Positions 1 to 6,912 of a DNA stretch of 10,690 nt are shown one piece after another. Position numbers and translations under genes: made by a program. The notes under the pieces were generated by a model that saw only the letters and a list, made by a program, of their open reading frames with translations, was not told where the DNA came from and searched no databases. This stretch comes from Actinomycetota bacterium (GTDB lineage: Bacteria > Actinomycetota > Actinomycetes > UBA12327), in assembly GCA_003529305.1 (NCBI GenBank), contig DPWC01000188.1, forward strand, positions 1-10,690, given 5' to 3'. The stretch's first letter is position 1. Each line of letters begins with the position of its first letter.

Positions 1-1967
1 TTACGACCCCCCGCCGTAGCCAACACCGTGCCGATAATCAACAAGGCGACGATGCGCAAGATGGCCTCCGTGTCAGGTGCGCCACCGGTGGTTTGCGCAC
101 GATCCATCGTGTCGCGCACGACGGCTGCCACCGGAAAGAGCAGCAAAGCCACGAGGGCTGGACCAACGGTCGTCCAAGTGCGCACCGTCTCGTGACGATC
201 GCGCTGATCGCGGATCACCTCAAGTGCCCCCGCAAGGATTAGCGGAATCGCCACCAGAGCGCCGTGGATCTCAGGGGCGATCCGCCAATCGGTCAGATTC
301 AGCCAATCCCAGGTGACAGATGCGCCCACTGCTGCCACGGCCGCAGCTGCCCACTCGGTCCATCGCGGCAGCGCGAATATCGCGACCACCGCGAGCAAGC
401 CAAGGCCAGCGGTCAGCAACATGGCCATCGCCGATGCTTGAACGACGGTGGAGTCGGTGGGGTACTGGTGGACATCGGTGCTCTGACCCATCGACCACAC
501 GGCAACCGCACCCAGACCCACCAATGCGGGGGCAACGCTGCGGCGTTCAGGCCTCAGCCGTCTAAGCACCGCAGCAATGATCACGGCAGCCGCCACTGCC
601 GCACCACCGAGCGCAAGACCACGAGTCCATGGGTAACTCTGGCTCACCCAGGTGTCGTAAGCGGCGAAGGTGAGGCCTGAATCGAAGCCGCCAAAACCCT
701 CCGGCGGCAAGGGGGGTGAAGTCCAGGGCAGCAGCGCTGCGGCCATCGCGCCACCCAGTGCCACCGCTGCCAGAGAGAACAAACCGCCACCGACAACGGA
801 TTCAAATCGCGGATGAGCAGTTGAGGTCTCTCCGAATCGTCCTCGTGCCAAAAGGTGGGCAGCCGTCGCCACCAAGGCCATCGACAGCACTGCGCCGACG
901 ACCGCGAGACCCTTGCGGTTGTCCTGCTGATTCACACCCGTGAGGCACACGAAGGACACGATCAACAACACGGCGGTGATAACCACCGGCGGTGCATACC
1001 AACGAGCCCTTGTCAGGCGATCCACCAGCAAGGGGATCCCGGCGAGCACAAGGACGGTAACCAGCGATGCCGCGAGGATCACCGAACTGCTCTGTCCACG
1101 ATCGTCCAAAGTGGTGCCTACCTGCACCCCCGCAGCCGTGAGTGCAGCCGCCGCGGTTATCGCGGCAAACCATGGCCATGGCACGCGATGCCACGCACGC
1201 TGCACATCGGTCAGTGCCAACGCCAAGAACGAAGCGGCGGCCACCGCACACACCCCAGCGATCCACCCTCCCGTCCACGACGGAACAGGATCCACATTCA
1301 AAACCAGCCCACTAGCCAGAGCGATGAACGATAAGTGAGCGAAAACCGAGGCCGTGACCACCGCTGGACCAGGCTGTCGACGCGCCTGCCAGTACGACCA
1401 AGCCACCAACAGCACCGAGACCCCAGCAACTGACAACGCCCGTACCCAGTGATTGATCTGATCAGCACCCAGCCAGAAACCACCAGCGACCAGCAACAAC
1501 AAGCCGCCGGTCACCGACAGTGCGGCAGCCGTTCCCGGAATGCGCTTGGCGGACCAGTACCCCACGCCTTTGGCCAGAATGCCGGCTAGTACCAAGACCA
1601 GCAACTGTCCAAGCGCCCCCAGAAAACTCCATGCGTATGCGGTGAATGCGATGCCAGCCGCCACAAGCGCTATCGCTCCCGCAGCGAGCAGAAATCCTGC
1701 AGCTGTGACATGTCGAACCGGTTGAGCACTCGGCTCACCTGCGGCGCTCTCTTCAGCGCCGTGTTCGACAATCCAACTGCGCTTGAGGGAGATCCATTGC
1801 TCCAACGATTCCAGATACGCCAACTCACTCATCGCTGCCGGGCTCAACAGCGCCCCGCAGGACGGGCATTTGAGGTGGCCATCCATATGCGCGCTGACTA
1901 ACGCGGCCTGACACCGCGGGCAACGCTGGATTTCAGTGGTGGCTGGACCGGTTTGTGGGGTCGTCAC
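1..1967 (-). CDS. Polytopic membrane protein with N-terminal zinc ribbon, SCO7613-C-like (C-terminus outside window)
   Basis: The minus-strand frame stays open from the stop at 2022-2024 to the window edge, so 655 residues are visible and the C-terminus is missing. Seen: a zinc ribbon near the N-terminus (Cys16-Pro-Arg-Cys19 and Cys34-Pro-Ser-Cys37), then a short charged, probably helical stretch (about 46-70, with SELAYLE and SLKRSWIVE). From about residue 87 there follow a dozen or more hydrophobic Ala/Val/Leu-rich segments separated by short Arg- or Trp-containing loops. This order (zinc ribbon, helix, many membrane segments) resembles actinobacterial proteins annotated as SCO7613 C-terminal domain-containing membrane proteins; that family name is from memory and its function is unknown. 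I chose GTG 1965-1967, preceded by a purine-rich GAAGAA that sits unusually close. An in-frame GTG at 1986-1988 is the alternative; the ATG at 1878-1880 would remove half the zinc ribbon. It lies 54 bases after rsmI on the same strand, so co-transcription is likely. Confidence 0.75.
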   Translation of the reverse strand, partial: MTTPQTGPATTEIQRCPRCQAALVSAHMDGHLKCPSCGALLSPAAMSELAYLESLEQWISLKRSWIVEHGAEESAAGEPSAQPVRHVTAAGFLLAAGAIALVAAGIAFTAYAWSFLGALGQLLVLVLAGILAKGVGYWSAKRIPGTAAALSVTGGLLLLVAGGFWLGADQINHWVRALSVAGVSVLLVAWSYWQARRQPGPAVVTASVFAHLSFIALASGLVLNVDPVPSWTGGWIAGVCAVAAASFLALALTDVQRAWHRVPWPWFAAITAAAALTAAGVQVGTTLDDRGQSSSVILAASLVTVLVLAGIPLLVDRLTRARWYAPPVVITAVLLIVSFVCLTGVNQQDNRKGLAVVGAVLSMALVATAAHLLARGRFGETSTAHPRFESVVGGGLFSLAAVALGGAMAAALLPWTSPPLPPEGFGGFDSGLTFAAYDTWVSQSYPWTRGLALGGAAVAAAVIIAAVLRRLRPERRSVAPALVGLGAVAVWSMGQSTDVHQYPTDSTVVQASAMAMLLTAGLGLLAVVAIFALPRWTEWAAAAVAAVGASVTWDWLNLTDWRIAPEIHGALVAIPLILAGALEVIRDQRDRHETVRTWTTVGPALVALLLFPVAAVVRDTMDRAQTTGGAPDTEAILRIVALLIIGTVLATAGGR

Positions 1968-2021
1968 TTCTTCATGGTGACACCGCACGGCGGCAAATGG
2001 CAGTGACTCGCGGGCCGGACC

Positions 2022-2861
2022 TTAGACCCGTTTAGCCGCCACAAGGGCGTCGAAGACCTGCCGCCGCGACACCGAGAATTCGTGCATGACCTGCGCGATG
2101 GCAGCCTTTCGATCCAGACCACTGCTCTGAAGGTCGTTCACTCGGGTGGCCCAGTCGGCAGAAGTTCCTGACGGGCCAGAAGCCGTTGCTCCCTCAACCA
2201 CCACAGTGATTTCACCGCGGGCCCCTTCGGCGAAATGCTCCGCAAGATCGACCAGTGGGCCGCGCACAATTTCTTCATGTGTCTTGGTCAATTCACGGCA
2301 TACCGCCGCTTGCCGACTTCCGCCGAATGCGTCCACCATCGCCGCCAGCATCGCCGCCAGTCGATGCGGTGCTTCAAAGAAAATCATGGTGCGCGGTTCG
2401 GCGGCCAAGGCCGACAGGTTCTTTGATCGCTCCCCAGCACGACGAGGCAGAAATCCCTCGACGCAGAACCGATCGGATGGCAACCCACTGACCATCAACG
2501 CCGCCAATGCGGCGGATGGGCCCGGCAGCGTGGTCACGGCCGCCGCGTCGTCGATAGCAGCGCGCACCAACCGGTACCCAGGGTCGCTGACCAGGGGCAT
2601 ACCCGCGTCAGTGACAAGGACTACTACTGCACCTTGACGCAAGGAAGCGCGAAGTTCGTCAGTGCGTTCCGCCTCATTGCCCTCGAAATACGAGACCACT
2701 TTGCCCTGCGGCTGCACCTCGAGATCGCGACACAGCCTGCTCAGGCGGCGCGTGTCTTCGGCCGCGATGATGTCGGCTGAACCGAGCACTTCACGCAGTC
2801 GCTCTGGGGCATCCGCCGGGTTGCCGATCGGTGTTCCGGCGATGATCAGACGGCCTGACAT
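2022..2861 (-). CDS. rsmI: 16S rRNA (cytidine(1402)-2'-O)-methyltransferase RsmI
   Basis: RsmI transfers a methyl group from S-adenosylmethionine to the 2'-OH of C1402 in the decoding centre of 16S rRNA, in the cytoplasm. The 279-residue product has the family's usual length and its motifs in order: GTPIGN (9-14), AEDTRR (34-39), TDAGMPLVSDPG (84-95), PGPSA (113-117), GFLPR (136-140), FEAPHR (162-167) and CRELTKTHEE (188-197). These belong to the tetrapyrrole-methylase-fold MTase. The C-terminal 30 residues (about 249-279, with AIAQV and SRRQVFDAL) look like the small helix-turn-helix domain common at RsmI C-termini. ATG at 2861 is chosen because it directly precedes the conserved GTPIGN strand and has GAGGA seven bases upstream. 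A longer frame starting at 2999 would overlap the divergent mannosyltransferase gene by about 100 bases and add 46 residues without family similarity. Transcription runs toward the zinc-ribbon membrane protein. Confidence 0.96.
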   Translation of the reverse strand: MSGRLIIAGTPIGNPADAPERLREVLGSADIIAAEDTRRLSRLCRDLEVQPQGKVVSYFEGNEAERTDELRASLRQGAVVVLVTDAGMPLVSDPGYRLVRAAIDDAAAVTTLPGPSAALAALMVSGLPSDRFCVEGFLPRRAGERSKNLSALAAEPRTMIFFEAPHRLAAMLAAMVDAFGGSRQAAVCRELTKTHEEIVRGPLVDLAEHFAEGARGEITVVVEGATASGPSGTSADWATRVNDLQSSGLDRKAAIAQVMHEFSVSRRQVFDALVAAKRV

Positions 2862-2868
2862 GCGCTCA

Positions 2869-2873
2869 TCCTC
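2869..2873 (-). promoter_or_regulatory. Ribosome binding site of rsmI
   Basis: GAGGA on the minus strand, seven bases before the ATG at 2861. It supports this start over the upstream in-frame codon at 2999. It overlaps an out-of-frame ATG (2867-2869), which shares the last bases of the motif. Confidence 0.65.
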
Positions 2874-2885
2874 GCATCGCCCACC

Positions 2886-2891
2886 TACCAT
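2886..2891 (+). promoter_or_regulatory. Putative -10 element (TACCAT) of the mannosyltransferase gene
   Basis: TACCAT fits the actinobacterial -10 consensus TANNNT and ends six bases before the GTG start at 2898, so transcription would begin at or next to the start codon. The only Shine-Dalgarno-like sequence, GGAG at 2892-2895, lies two bases from the GTG, too close to work well. Together these suggest a leaderless mRNA. No clear -35 element is visible. The whole divergent intergenic region is only 36 bases. Confidence 0.45.
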
Positions 2892-2897
2892 GGAGCA

Positions 2898-4508
2898 GTG
2901 AGCGAGGCAGTCGCGCGCACGGTCTATCCGGCGCCCATCGAAAACCCGCTCGACGATGTCGATGATCGCCGGGGACGCTTGGCGCGGATGCGTCAACATC
3001 TGCTGGCGCCGTTACCCGATGACCGGCTCTGGGGCTGGCTCGGTCCACTACTGGTTACTGCGCTCGCCGCCGTGTTGCGCTTCACCGGACTGGGCAACCC
3101 CAAAGGCATCACTCTGGACGAGACCTATTACGTCAAAGGTGCGCTCTCATTGCTGAAATTTGGCTACGAGCGCGATGCGATCAAGAACGCTGACGCACTT
3201 CTGGCCACCGGTCGAACCAACATCTTCGAATCCACCGGGGACTTTGTGGTGCACCCGATGGCAGGCAAATGGATCATCGCAGCGGGCATCCAAGTCTTCG
3301 GCCCGAATGCCTTCGGCTGGCGATTCGCTGCGGCGCTGCTGGGCACGCTCGCTGTCTTCGTCGCAGCTCGAGTCGGTCGGCGCCTCTTCCGCTCCACTCT
3401 GGTGGGCTGTATGGCCGGTCTTCTGTTAGCCGTAGACGGCACTGCCATCTCGATGTCGCGCATCGGCATGCTCGACGGCATCCTCGGTGCTCTTCTGCTC
3501 TTTGCGTTCGCGTGCCTGGTGGCGGATCGAGACCGAGCTCGCGAGGAACTTGCTCATCGCATGCGTCAGTGCCCCACTGACCAGTTGGGTCGATGGCGTG
3601 GCCCGGGACCAGCACTCGGTATTCGGCCATGGCGCGTGGCCGCTGGTGTCTTTCTCGGCTTGGCCTTGGGGACCAAATGGAGCGCTCTGTACTTCATCGC
3701 CTTCTTCGTTGTGCTGAGTCTGTTGTGGGATTGCGCTGCACGACGGCGGGCTGGCATACCTCGGGCCTGGGCGGCGGCGCTGCGGCGCGACACGATCAAT
3801 GCCGTGGTCTCGCTAGGCATGGTGGCTGTGGTGGTCTATCTGTTCTCGTGGTCAGGGTGGCTGCTCACGACCGGCGGCTGGGACCGCCAATGGGCCAGCG
3901 GCCGATCAACCGCATGGCCGTTCATTCCCGCGGCCTTGCGTTCGCTGTGGCACTACCACGCTGACATGTATCGCTTCCACACGGGATTGACCACGAAGCA
4001 CCCTTACCAATCCAGCGCCTGGAGTTGGTTGTTACAAGGCCGACCCACCGCCTTGTATTTCACGCAATCAGCGAAATGCGCCGCTGGCACCTGCACCCAA
4101 TCCATCACCTCGCTCGGCAATCCGGCTCTCTGGTGGGCGTCCGTGTTGGCACTGCCGTATCTGGTCATTGAATGGCTGGGTCGTCGCGATTGGCGAGCAG
4201 CAGCGATCCTTGGTTGTGTCGCTGTCGGCTGGCTGCCGTGGGTACTGCTGTTTAGCCAGCGCACAATCTTCTCCTTCTACACCGCCGCCTTCGCACCCTT
4301 CATCACATTGGCTGTGGCCTACAGTCTCGGTCGATTGCTGGGGCCCGCGCAGGCAAGTGAGCGTCGCCGACACTTCGGCGCCATCGCCGTAGCTGCGTAT
4401 CTGGCTGTCGTCCTGGCCGCCGCGGCGTACTTCCTGCCCATTTGGACGGCCGAATCGATCTCGTATTCCAGTTGGCTGCAACGACAATGGTTTAGGTCAT
4501 GGATCTGA
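2898..4508 (+). CDS. pmt: Protein O-mannosyltransferase, GT39 family (PMT)
   Basis: PMTs move mannose from polyprenyl-phosphate mannose to Ser/Thr of proteins being exported, on the outer face of the membrane. The 536-residue protein has a cytosolic N-terminus (1-45) and then about ten or eleven hydrophobic segments. Visible family features are the catalytic acidic pair in TLDETYYVK (Asp74-Glu75, matching the essential DE pair of the first extracytoplasmic loop), HPMAGKW (119-125), SRIGMLDG (187-194), LGTKWSALY (257-265), HTGLTTKHPY (361-370) followed by SSAWSW, and RTIFSFYTAAFAPF (455-468). Length and motif order agree with the mycobacterial enzyme Rv1002c, whose gene is likewise divergent from rsmI. 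The start is GTG 2898; an ATG nine bases earlier runs into a stop after three codons. Cys394 and Cys399 in a long extracytoplasmic loop may form a disulfide. A second membrane glycosyltransferase-like gene follows after 35 bases. Confidence 0.93.
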   Translation: MSEAVARTVYPAPIENPLDDVDDRRGRLARMRQHLLAPLPDDRLWGWLGPLLVTALAAVLRFTGLGNPKGITLDETYYVKGALSLLKFGYERDAIKNADALLATGRTNIFESTGDFVVHPMAGKWIIAAGIQVFGPNAFGWRFAAALLGTLAVFVAARVGRRLFRSTLVGCMAGLLLAVDGTAISMSRIGMLDGILGALLLFAFACLVADRDRAREELAHRMRQCPTDQLGRWRGPGPALGIRPWRVAAGVFLGLALGTKWSALYFIAFFVVLSLLWDCAARRRAGIPRAWAAALRRDTINAVVSLGMVAVVVYLFSWSGWLLTTGGWDRQWASGRSTAWPFIPAALRSLWHYHADMYRFHTGLTTKHPYQSSAWSWLLQGRPTALYFTQSAKCAAGTCTQSITSLGNPALWWASVLALPYLVIEWLGRRDWRAAAILGCVAVGWLPWVLLFSQRTIFSFYTAAFAPFITLAVAYSLGRLLGPAQASERRRHFGAIAVAAYLAVVLAAAAYFLPIWTAESISYSSWLQRQWFRSWI

Positions 4509-4531
4509 CCGGACCCTCGATGTCGCCGCAC

Positions 4532-4537
4532 TAGCCT
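4532..4537 (+). promoter_or_regulatory. Putative -10 element (TAGCCT) before the second membrane glycosyltransferase gene
   Basis: TAGCCT fits TANNNT and, as at the preceding gene, ends exactly six bases before the start codon (ATG 4544). No Shine-Dalgarno sequence lies between them. A leaderless transcript separate from or in addition to pmt read-through is possible. No -35 element is recognised. Confidence 0.4.
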
Positions 4538-4543
4538 GCAGTC

Positions 4544-6016
4544 ATGGCCAAACAGCCAAACGCGAAAAAGTCTCGCCCGCCCTCGGGTGCCAGTAACTCC
4601 AAGGCGTCAGAGCGCGTCACGAAAGATGCCTCTCCCGCAGCCCGAGCAACTGCACCAGCTCAGCGCGCGACCGGAGGCCATCACCGTGATACCTGGATTC
4701 TCTTTGTTCTGGTCGTCATTGTGTATGTGGCCACCGCGACTGTGTCTGTGACCGTCGTCGGCAAGAGGGCCTACTTCAGCAACGATGTGTTCTTCAGCGC
4801 CTACCCCGCTTGGACTATCGCCAAACTTCATACCCTCAACATCGACACCGTCATCACCCAATTGGGCATCAAGTCCGGCTGGGGCTTCATCGTTGGTGAT
4901 CACCTGCGCAGTGACCGCTTCCCCGGACCCATCTTGTGGGCGGTGCCGTTCTACTTCATCGCCGGTGGCTCGCGATTCAGCATTGGGCCGTCCGCCGTCG
5001 CGGCCGCTGTCGGCACGGCTATCGCCGTTGCCCTCATACATCGAGTCCTTCTGCAGATCGTGGGTCGGCGCACTGCGCTCGGTGGCGCGCTGTTGTTCGC
5101 ACTGGCTACCGGGGCGTGGAGCGTGTCCGCGGATTCACTGTGGACCCACCCGACATGCTTGATGGGACTGGCACTAGGCACCTGGATGGTGGCGCGCGGC
5201 AATTTCGCTGCCTCAGGAATCGGTTATTCCGTGGCGATCCTGAGTCGCCCCCACACTGCCGTCGTGGCAGCGATCACTGGCGTCTGGGAATCGGTGGTTC
5301 GGCGAAGCTGGCGGCCCGTGATTCTCACCGGTCTCACCAGCGCGGTGGGCCTGGCGCTCCTGATCGGCTACAACAAACTCAACGCCGGATCGTGGGACAT
5401 CTTCCCTGGCTCGTACAACGGCCGCTTCGATGCAGCCATCAACACCGGCGTAGGCGGTCAGGCACGGCCGACGCTGTGGACTGGTGATATCGCCGCAACA
5501 TTCTTCTCGCCTTTGCGCGGCCTTTTTGTCTATTCGCCCTTCTTGCTCGTGCTCATCCCCGGCATCCCAGCGGCGTGGCGGGCTGCTCCGGCGTGGGTGC
5601 GTTCCAGTGCCGTCGGCGCCGCGGTCTACTTCGTCATCCAGTTAGCCGGCAACACCTGGATCGGCGCTACCGACATCTTCGGCTATCGACTGCCGTTGGA
5701 GCCTTTGCTGCTCTGCGCACCGCTCCTGGCGTTGTCGTACACCGCATGGACAGCCCGTTGGGCGTGGTCCAGGTGGGCCTTCGCAGTTCTCAGCGCGGTC
5801 TCGGTGTGGTGGTTCGCCGTTGGCGCGGTAACGCGCACGCCAGCGCTGAACAGTTTGCGTGAAGAAGTGCCGTGGAGTGAGTGGCAGGTGCCACTAGTGG
5901 TGAAAGCCCACTCACCCATCGTGTGGCTCCTGGCGGCAGTTCTCGCCGTGGCCGTGCCATGGGCGCTGAGTCGCATCCCCACCAGTTCGCGCGACACCTT
6001 TGAAGGCGCCGTTTAG
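4544..6016 (+). CDS. Multi-pass membrane protein, probable GT-C-type glycosyltransferase of unknown specificity
   Basis: The 490-residue product begins with a basic, low-complexity Lys/Ser/Ala/Pro-rich cytosolic stretch (1-48), followed by a first membrane helix (about 50-72) and roughly ten further hydrophobic segments. The loop after the first helix carries an acidic residue in a polar context (SNDVFFSAYP, Asp81), where GT-C enzymes place their catalytic acid, and further on DRFPGP (124-129). The motif FSPLRGLFVYSP (321-332) recurs, in my memory, in bacterial membrane proteins loosely annotated as glycosyltransferase family 39-like. YRLPLEPL (381-388) lies near the C-terminal helices. The fold is inferred from topology and these motifs; donor and acceptor cannot be read. 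Its position 35 bases after pmt on the same strand, with no terminator between, suggests a shared role in envelope glycosylation. It ends tail to tail with the next gene, the two stop codons overlapping in TTAG. Confidence 0.8.
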   Translation: MAKQPNAKKSRPPSGASNSKASERVTKDASPAARATAPAQRATGGHHRDTWILFVLVVIVYVATATVSVTVVGKRAYFSNDVFFSAYPAWTIAKLHTLNIDTVITQLGIKSGWGFIVGDHLRSDRFPGPILWAVPFYFIAGGSRFSIGPSAVAAAVGTAIAVALIHRVLLQIVGRRTALGGALLFALATGAWSVSADSLWTHPTCLMGLALGTWMVARGNFAASGIGYSVAILSRPHTAVVAAITGVWESVVRRSWRPVILTGLTSAVGLALLIGYNKLNAGSWDIFPGSYNGRFDAAINTGVGGQARPTLWTGDIAATFFSPLRGLFVYSPFLLVLIPGIPAAWRAAPAWVRSSAVGAAVYFVIQLAGNTWIGATDIFGYRLPLEPLLLCAPLLALSYTAWTARWAWSRWAFAVLSAVSVWWFAVGAVTRTPALNSLREEVPWSEWQVPLVVKAHSPIVWLLAAVLAVAVPWALSRIPTSSRDTFEGAV

Positions 6017-6840
6017 TCCTTCTTGCCGCCGAATCGGGCCATCACTGCAGAATCCATGCCAACCTCAGCCATCAGGTCGGTCATGTGTGCCAACTCCACG
6101 GTCTCGGCTCCCTTTCCGCGAGCGAAGGTCTCCACTTGAGTCATCACCATCTCGCGAACCATCGGCGGAATCTGCATCAGCGACTCCATCGACTCAACAT
6201 CCCAGTCCATGGAAGTCGAGATGCCCTCGGCCTGGATACCTCGCGGCGTCTCCTTCAACTCAAAAGCAACAACATCGCTGGGCCGGGCGAAGAAGTACTC
6301 GAATCGATCCTGATCCCCTAACCCGATCGGCAGATTCATCGCTGGAATTCGCTCAGCCCGCTTCATCTGCTCGAGGCCTTCATCCATGATGATCGCCTCG
6401 ATGTTGGCGTACACAATTCCACTGGATCGCTCTAGCTTGACGATCTCATCGACGGTGCATTCCATGATCTGCGGGCACTCAGCAATTGACGGTGGCTTGA
6501 CTTTGCGCGACTCAATTGTGGTAAAGCGAGTGTGCTCCAACTCGTTGGTGCCATCCGGATAGAACCTTGCTGTCTCCATGACATCGTCGAGGTAATCCGA
6601 TGACGGACAGTTGATGACAAATTCACCGGTGTCGACGATGTTGCGGAAGGTATGCGAGTCCTGCCGAAAACCCACCATAATGCGTGGCGTCTGGGCCATG
6701 ACATCGAACTGCATGATGTGCGAGTACGGCGCGGCGTTGACCCGGCCCTCTTTGTCGAGCGTGGTCACCACCGTGATCAGCTTGGGAAAGATCCATGCAT
6801 CCGAATACCAGAACGGGCGGATCGGAACCTCAACCTTCAT
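6013..6840 (-). CDS. Flavin-reductase-like (FMN split-barrel) protein with C-terminal PCP_red-like domain
   Basis: Residues 1 to about 200 of this 275-residue protein look like the flavin reductase / flavoredoxin FMN-binding split barrel: FPKLITVVTTLDKEGRVN (18-35), AAPYSHI (36-42), IMVGFRQDSHTFRNI (54-68) and TGEFVINCPS (71-80). Such proteins bind FMN and reduce flavins or other small substrates; the substrate here is not readable. Residues 211-262 differ: Trp213, acidic helix, QIPPMVREM (223-231), ETFARGKGAETVEL (237-250). This pattern (W, then IPxxVR, then E..AR..G...V) matches the PCP_red domain at the end of the ChlB/BchB subunit of dark-operative protochlorophyllide reductase. The reading is by eye. 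No other photosynthesis gene is in view, so a role in chlorophyll synthesis is not implied. ATG 6840 has GAAGGG six bases upstream. No signal peptide is seen, so the protein should be cytoplasmic. The gene lies 72 bases after the giant surface-protein gene on the same strand. Confidence 0.85.
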   Translation of the reverse strand: MKVEVPIRPFWYSDAWIFPKLITVVTTLDKEGRVNAAPYSHIMQFDVMAQTPRIMVGFRQDSHTFRNIVDTGEFVINCPSSDYLDDVMETARFYPDGTNELEHTRFTTIESRKVKPPSIAECPQIMECTVDEIVKLERSSGIVYANIEAIIMDEGLEQMKRAERIPAMNLPIGLGDQDRFEYFFARPSDVVAFELKETPRGIQAEGISTSMDWDVESMESLMQIPPMVREMVMTQVETFARGKGAETVELAHMTDLMAEVGMDSAVMARFGGKKD

Positions 6841-6846
6841 CGCTGA

Positions 6847-6852
6847 CCCTTC
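6847..6852 (-). promoter_or_regulatory. Ribosome binding site of the flavin-reductase-like gene
   Basis: GAAGGG on the minus strand, six bases before ATG 6840. This is a well-spaced Shine-Dalgarno sequence and confirms the start. Confidence 0.6.
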
Positions 6853-6857
6853 GTCGG

Positions 6858-6905
6858 GGCCTGCTTGACAACCAGGCCGTGACGCGAGTCTGCCGCGCCA
6901 CGGCC
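6858..6905 (-). other. Overlapping inverted repeats between the surface-protein and flavin-reductase genes
   Basis: Three arms are visible. GGCCGTG at 6875-6881 pairs perfectly with CACGGCC at 6899-6905 (7 bp, 17-base loop containing a further GCG/CGC match). CAGGCC at 6873-6878 pairs perfectly with GGCCTG at 6858-6863 (6 bp, 9-base loop). The middle arm is shared, so the two hairpins exclude each other. The first hairpin begins 7 bases after the surface-protein stop codon and could act as a terminator or mRNA 3' stabiliser, but no T-tract follows on the minus strand. Confidence 0.4.
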
Positions 6906-6912
6906 CTGCCGG

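Noticed and set aside
264..680. Plus-strand open frame of 138 codons opposite the zinc-ribbon membrane protein
   Set aside because: Its translation is rich in Arg, His and Pro, as expected from the complement of a GC-rich membrane-protein gene. The minus frame gives coherent membrane segments without a stop across the whole stretch.
802..1278. Minus-strand open frame of 158 codons in another frame, with a plus-strand counterpart at 855-1334
   Set aside because: Both are Arg/Gly/His-rich shadows of the same membrane protein and lack start signals or any recognisable motif.
2146..2637. Plus-strand open frame of 163 codons antisense to rsmI
   Set aside because: It lies wholly within rsmI, whose motifs account for the sequence. 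The composition (Ala/Ser/Arg/Thr) is that of an antisense shadow.
2862..2999. 46-residue N-terminal extension of RsmI from the upstream start at 2999
   Set aside because: It overlaps the divergent mannosyltransferase coding region, has no family similarity, and the ATG at 2861 has a good ribosome binding site right before the conserved GTPIGN motif.
4607..5041. Minus-strand open frame of 144 codons opposite the second membrane glycosyltransferase
   Set aside because: It is acidic, Gly-rich and motif-free, and fully explained as the complement of the membrane-protein gene.
6875..6905. Confident rho-independent terminator after the surface-protein gene
   Set aside because: The hairpin is clear, but the minus strand continues TGGTTGTC after it, with no T-tract, so it is kept only as a possible structure.
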